The notes beneath the pieces are model-generated. The model was given only the letters and a program-made list of their open reading frames with translations, was not told the DNA's origin and ran no database searches. From the NCBI RefSeq assembly GCF_036417845.1, contig NC_089984.1, forward strand, positions 30,477,447 through 30,541,446: DNA of 64,000 nt. Reading direction: 5' to 3'. The DNA comes from Apteryx mantelli (Eukaryota > Chordata > Aves > Apterygiformes > Apterygidae). Numbering within the stretch: the first letter of the stretch is position 1; each line of letters starts with the position of its first letter. This document shows, in pieces, positions 60,601 to 64,000 of the stretch. The translations under genes and the position numbers were made by a program.

Positions 60601-62989
60601 GTCTCTAAAGAACCGCTTGAATCCCTGTGAGAGACAGTTCAGTTTGGTAGACTGAACACAAGGTTAACTCCTGAATTATTCGGGAATTATATGAATTATT
60701 ATGTTTGTGTGGATCTTGATATACTCGCAGTACTACATAGACAAGATACGTAAGCTGTAGGGATTCTGCTTTAAGAATGTGCTAAGAGATGGTGGGAGAA
60801 TTTGCAGTTGTCCAGATTGGTTGTTGGATAAAACAGCAGAACGTACACATTATCACATCGTTATAGGTTAACCAGTAATGTATGCAGCAATATTAAATAT
60901 AATAATTTTAAATAGACAACTCTGTTATTCTACAGTCTTGGACTATTATGTTGAAGAGTTTCCATTTCAAAAAACACTTTTCCGTAGGAACAGCAAATAT
61001 TGTTTTGTCTCATGCCTGTCTTATTGGCTTGCAGGTTTTCTTTGGTTTACTTAAAGAACCAGAGTTTGACGTGCCTTTGGATGATGAAGATGATGAAGGG
61101 GAAAATGAAGAGGGAAAACCGAAGAAGAAAAAACCTAAAAAAGATAGCGTAGGGTCAAAAAGTAAAAAACAAGACCCTAATGCTCCTCCCCAAAACAGGT
61201 AACAAGGAAATCATGTGTGGAGAGGGCTTGTTAAGTCCAGTCTAGTCATACCAAATCTGCATCATGGCTCACATGATTTTTTTTTTGGCTCTTTGGCTGT
61301 TCCAGCTGTAGCCGTAAGGCTTTCAAGGGAAGTAATAAAAAGCTTGGTGTATATTTCCCCTATTAAAATTTTATTCAGTTACCCTCTAATCTTTTCAGAC
61401 TTGATTGTTGTCTTCTTCCACTGCCTGTCTGGAATGAAATGTCTGGAAGAGCTATTGGCTCTCCTTTTTTCTTTTCTTCTTTTTTTTTTTTTTTGGTCAG
61501 TTAATCTTTTACATAGTCTTTCATTCTTTCAGTTCTTCAGTTCTTGTTTCGTATTTTAATATTGAGATGTTGAGGTATCTGTGTTTAAATTGACAATATG
61601 GAAAGTGCTTTTAGTTCATAAAATGTGTACTGCTTGTAGAATTCCTCTGCCTGAACTGAAAGACTCTGACAAGTTGGATAAAATAATGAATGTGAAGGAA
61701 GCTGCAAGGCGTGTGCGTCTTGGCCCAGACTGCTTGCCCTCCATCTGTTTCTACACCTTCCTTAATGCTTATCAGGTTAGTAAAAGAAGGACTTGGGTAA
61801 TATGGAAGAGGGAATCAAAGTGACAAACACTACTCTTAATAGAGAAAAAGGAAGCTCTGATGTGTGATTCTGTCTAGGTTTGTAGACTGAGATAGCTGGA
61901 TTGACTGTTAAATAGTGATTCTGCTCTGTCTAAGACTTTCTTGGTAAATATTGAGGTCATAAGTTTGTAAGCACTTAAATCCTGGGACAAACCTGATACA
62001 TGAAGTGAAACTGGCTCTGGGCATAAGCAAGCATGGCAGTTACTTAAATTAGCAGAGTGCTTGAAGGGACAAAATCTCCATGGCCCCAGTGCCTTCACCT
62101 TACAGAGTTAAACATTGGAAAGCCAAACTGGCAGCTCTTCCCGCCGCTGCAGGAAAGAGCAGCCGCCACTGCAGGAAAGAGCAGCTGCCACTGCTGCGAG
62201 GGGGCCCTCTGAGCAGAAACACTCATTTCCTGCACCCTGGCCACTCTCCCAGCAGCAGCAGCAAGGTGCAGTTAATGGCTCCTCTGCTTCCTGCGCCAGG
62301 AGCAGCCAGACTCTGGCCCCTAATACTCAGGATAGCAAAATCTGATGTTTATCCACAGTTTTGAGAAATTTTGTGCCATTTAGCTCACTACTTTCCTTTT
62401 TTCTTTTCTTTTCTTAACAGAGTTGGCAAGGCTTACTGGAGTATTTGGAATGAGCATCCTAACTCTTTAAAATAATGTTTAAAGACTTCCTTAAACTATT
62501 TAATTTATATGTTTTTACTCTGGTTTTGCTGTAATTCTTTCTTTCGCTTTTCATGTGGGACCCTAAGTGTATTTTGTAGAATACACTTGAATACAGTAGA
62601 TAATTTGCCCTGAAATACTGGAAAACAGTACTGTCGTATTGTTATTAACCAGGCTTCGTTCATATATCTTTATTCTTCATGGCATAAGGATGTGTGTGTG
62701 TTCATTTCAAGTACATGTATACTTTCATCCAGTCTATTTTAGAATAATTTACTTTTTTTTTTTGTAAATCAGTCTAGTTAATTTTCTTACTAGTATTTAG
62801 GATTTTCTAGTATTCAAAATGCATCGTAAAAGATACAAACTTAATATAAATGGCTATTTTGTGTGTAGGGTCTAACTGCAGTGGATATTACAGATGACTC
62901 TAGCATGATTGTAGGAGGCTTTGCTGACTCTACTGTCAGAGTGTGGTCTGTGACTCCGAAAAAGCTACGTAGTGTGAAAACAGCAGCAG
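57137..62989 (+). CDS. TAF5: TFIID subunit TAF5, exons 1-6 (runs off window)
   Basis: Coding exons are 57137-57659, 58718-58958, 60113-60428, 61035-61198, 61640-61775 and 62869-62989 (500 codons plus one base). TAF5 is a core subunit of TFIID, the complex that loads TBP on promoters. Domains seen: an Ala/Pro-rich N terminus (1-74), a LisH motif (about 75-107, DRQTLVAVLQFLRRSNLRES), the TAF5 NTD2 domain (about 185-350, from EDQPDVSAVLSAYNQQGDP), an acidic then Lys-rich linker (DDEDDEGENEEG, KPKKKKPKK), and the first WD40 repeat (GGFADSTVRVW). The human protein is 800 aa, so about 300 residues with the remaining WD40 repeats lie beyond the right edge. The start fits the MAAL opening of human TAF5 and has an AAGATGG context; the frame is open 65 codons further upstream but without family similarity. 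Confidence 0.96.
58718..58958 (+). CDS. TAF5: TAF5 coding exon 2
   Basis: It encodes VGGGVVVEDQPDVSAVLSAY and on to ESEAKSFFE, the first part of NTD2. Acceptor TTTTGCAG, donor GTAATT. Confidence 0.96.
60113..60428 (+). CDS. TAF5: TAF5 coding exon 3
   Basis: It encodes FHGDQECYYQDDLRVLSSL to EAKREANKAK, completing NTD2, almost identical to the mammalian sequence. Acceptor TTTCAATAG, donor GTAAGA. Confidence 0.97.
61035..61198 (+). CDS. TAF5: TAF5 coding exon 4
   Basis: It encodes VFFGLLKEPEFDVPLDDEDD and the Lys-rich linker ending in NAPPQN. Acceptor GCTTGCAG, donor GTAACA. Confidence 0.96.
61640..61775 (+). CDS. TAF5: TAF5 coding exon 5
   Basis: It encodes IPLPELKDSDKLDKIMNVKE to PSICFYTFLNAYQ. 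Acceptor GCTTGTAG, donor GTTAGT. Confidence 0.96.
62869..62989 (+). CDS. TAF5: TAF5 coding exon 6 (start of WD40 domain)
   Basis: It encodes GLTAVDITDDSSMIVGGFAD, STVRVWSVTPKKL and RSVKTAA, ending in phase 1 at GCAG|GTAATT. The next exon was not found in the last 1 kb. Confidence 0.95.
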
Positions 62990-64000
62990 GTAATTAAATA
63001 ATGCATGCTCATCTTAAATATTATGGTCTTATGACAGCTATGCTTTGTGTGAACAGAGAAAGATGTCTGTGTCAGGAGAATTGTCTTCAGCGGTTGTTGT
63101 CACTTCATTAATTTTGGAAGAAGCAACGTGCACAGATGTGTGATTGCATATTGTGTATTATAGTTAGCAATGTTTTTAAAGGGAACTTTCAGTGCCAGAT
63201 AGAGGGGAAATCCTTTTTTTGTCGCTGAAAAGAAGTGTTGTAGCTTTGCTCTGGTCCCCAGTTGGGCATAATCCATAAGCATATATATCTTTTGTCGACT
63301 GATAGGTTATATTTAGACTTATATTTAGACTTACGGAAAATCAGAGTTTGGATTGCCCAGAACACTGGGCTGTGTGGTTGATGGTATGTTTAGCCTGACT
63401 TCCTAATGAGATAAGTCTTAGGCATCTGGTTCTATCAGCCTGTTCCTCCTCTGATTAACTTTTGAGCCCATTCACCATTTTCAGCCAAATTTGACAAGCG
63501 GAAGTCTTGGAGATGACTGTATTCCTACAGCTTTCCTGAAAATAATAATTCAGTAACAGTAATTTTCTTCTCTTTAGCCAGAAACAGTGCTGGAAAAGCT
63601 CCGGAGAGCTCAGTAGTTACCTGTTGTGCATGTCAGCATGCAGTGCTTGGAATTAGCCAGAGTGCGTCTTGCTTCTTGAGCGGATGGTAGCTATAGGGTG
63701 TAGGAGACAGCTGGGTATAGGGGATTTAGGGGAGAGACTAAAAGTATCTTGGGGTAGATCAAAAGGGGGAACTTTGAGGAGGAGGAGGATGGAGGAAAAT
63801 GTCAAGTATCTCAACACCTACACAAATTTGTGGAAACCAGGCTTCTTTAATTCCGCTGTTTATGAAACAGCGTGTTATGTTTGAAGCTAAATACCAAACC
63901 AACATTTCTTAATCTTTGTATTTAACTGGGATGTGGTTGTGGTATTCAGCAAACAGGAGCCTACAGACTAAAAGTTATTTTAAGTTGTGCGTAGTGTGTA
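62990..64000 (+). other. TAF5: TAF5 intron 6, left part
   Basis: No continuation of the WD40 coding sequence was found before the window ends. The sequence is AT-rich and otherwise unremarkable. Confidence 0.85.

Larger units (their letters stand above)
57660..62868 (+). other. TAF5: TAF5 introns 1-5
   Basis: The introns are 57660-58717, 58959-60112, 60429-61034, 61199-61639 and 61776-62868. All are GT-AG and AT-rich except the first 250 bp of intron 1. Intron 5 has a GC-rich patch at about 62090-62330 with a short tandem duplication (TGCAGGAAAGAGCAGC twice). No other exon was seen. Confidence 0.9.

Noticed and set aside
1-64000. Bacterial-type systems (operons, CRISPR, phage or IS elements), tRNA or rRNA genes
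   Set aside because: The sequence is a spliced vertebrate locus. No regular spacer array, no tRNA A/B-box pair and no rRNA word was found.

Overview
This is ordinary vertebrate nuclear DNA, almost certainly from a bird. The genes are split by GT-AG introns. CpG islands sit at the gene starts. At about 50.12-50.21 kb there is the 3' end of a CR1 LINE with the avian-type ATTCTGTG terminal repeat. The species cannot be fixed from the sequence alone.

The gene order is the conserved NT5C2(-) - INA(+) - PCGF6(-) - TAF5(+) block known from human 10q24.33. (1) 1-12.35 kb: probably intron 1 of NT5C2 on the minus strand, with a CpG-island promoter and a candidate non-coding first exon at about 12.35-12.55 kb; no NT5C2 coding exon was found, so this assignment rests on synteny. 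(2) 15.04-19.54 kb: INA (alpha-internexin, a neuronal intermediate filament), three coding exons and 452 aa, with a roughly 1.5 kb 3' UTR. (3) 21.1-26.85 kb: intergenic, with a MIR-like SINE and AT-rich candidate regulatory blocks. (4) 28.53-56.30 kb: PCGF6, the PRC1.6 Polycomb RING protein, on the minus strand, with ten coding exons and 326 aa, including a 28-nt microexon. (5) 56.3-57.14 kb: a divergent CpG-island promoter with two ZNF143-type motifs, an E-box and an NRF1-type motif. (6) 57.14 kb to the window end: TAF5 (TFIID/SAGA subunit), exons 1-6 (500 codons), running off the right edge before most of the WD40 propeller. The three coding genes were rebuilt exon by exon; all junctions keep frame and all sites are GT-AG.

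The genes are not an operon and share no pathway as a set. PCGF6 and TAF5 share a promoter region and both act in the nucleus on chromatin and transcription; INA is a cytoskeletal gene of neurons. I found no undescribed gene system. The most unusual material is around INA. Its first exon codes for 311 residues with no lysine and almost no Thr, Ile or Phe. Its head domain has lost nearly all Ser/Thr. Its intron 1 begins with an 85-bp tandem repeat arranged as a 170-bp higher-order unit that abuts the splice donor. Its promoter has a REST-like bipartite site with expanded spacing just downstream of a 350-bp TG/CA tract. Most long open frames in GC-rich or TG-rich stretches are compositional artefacts.
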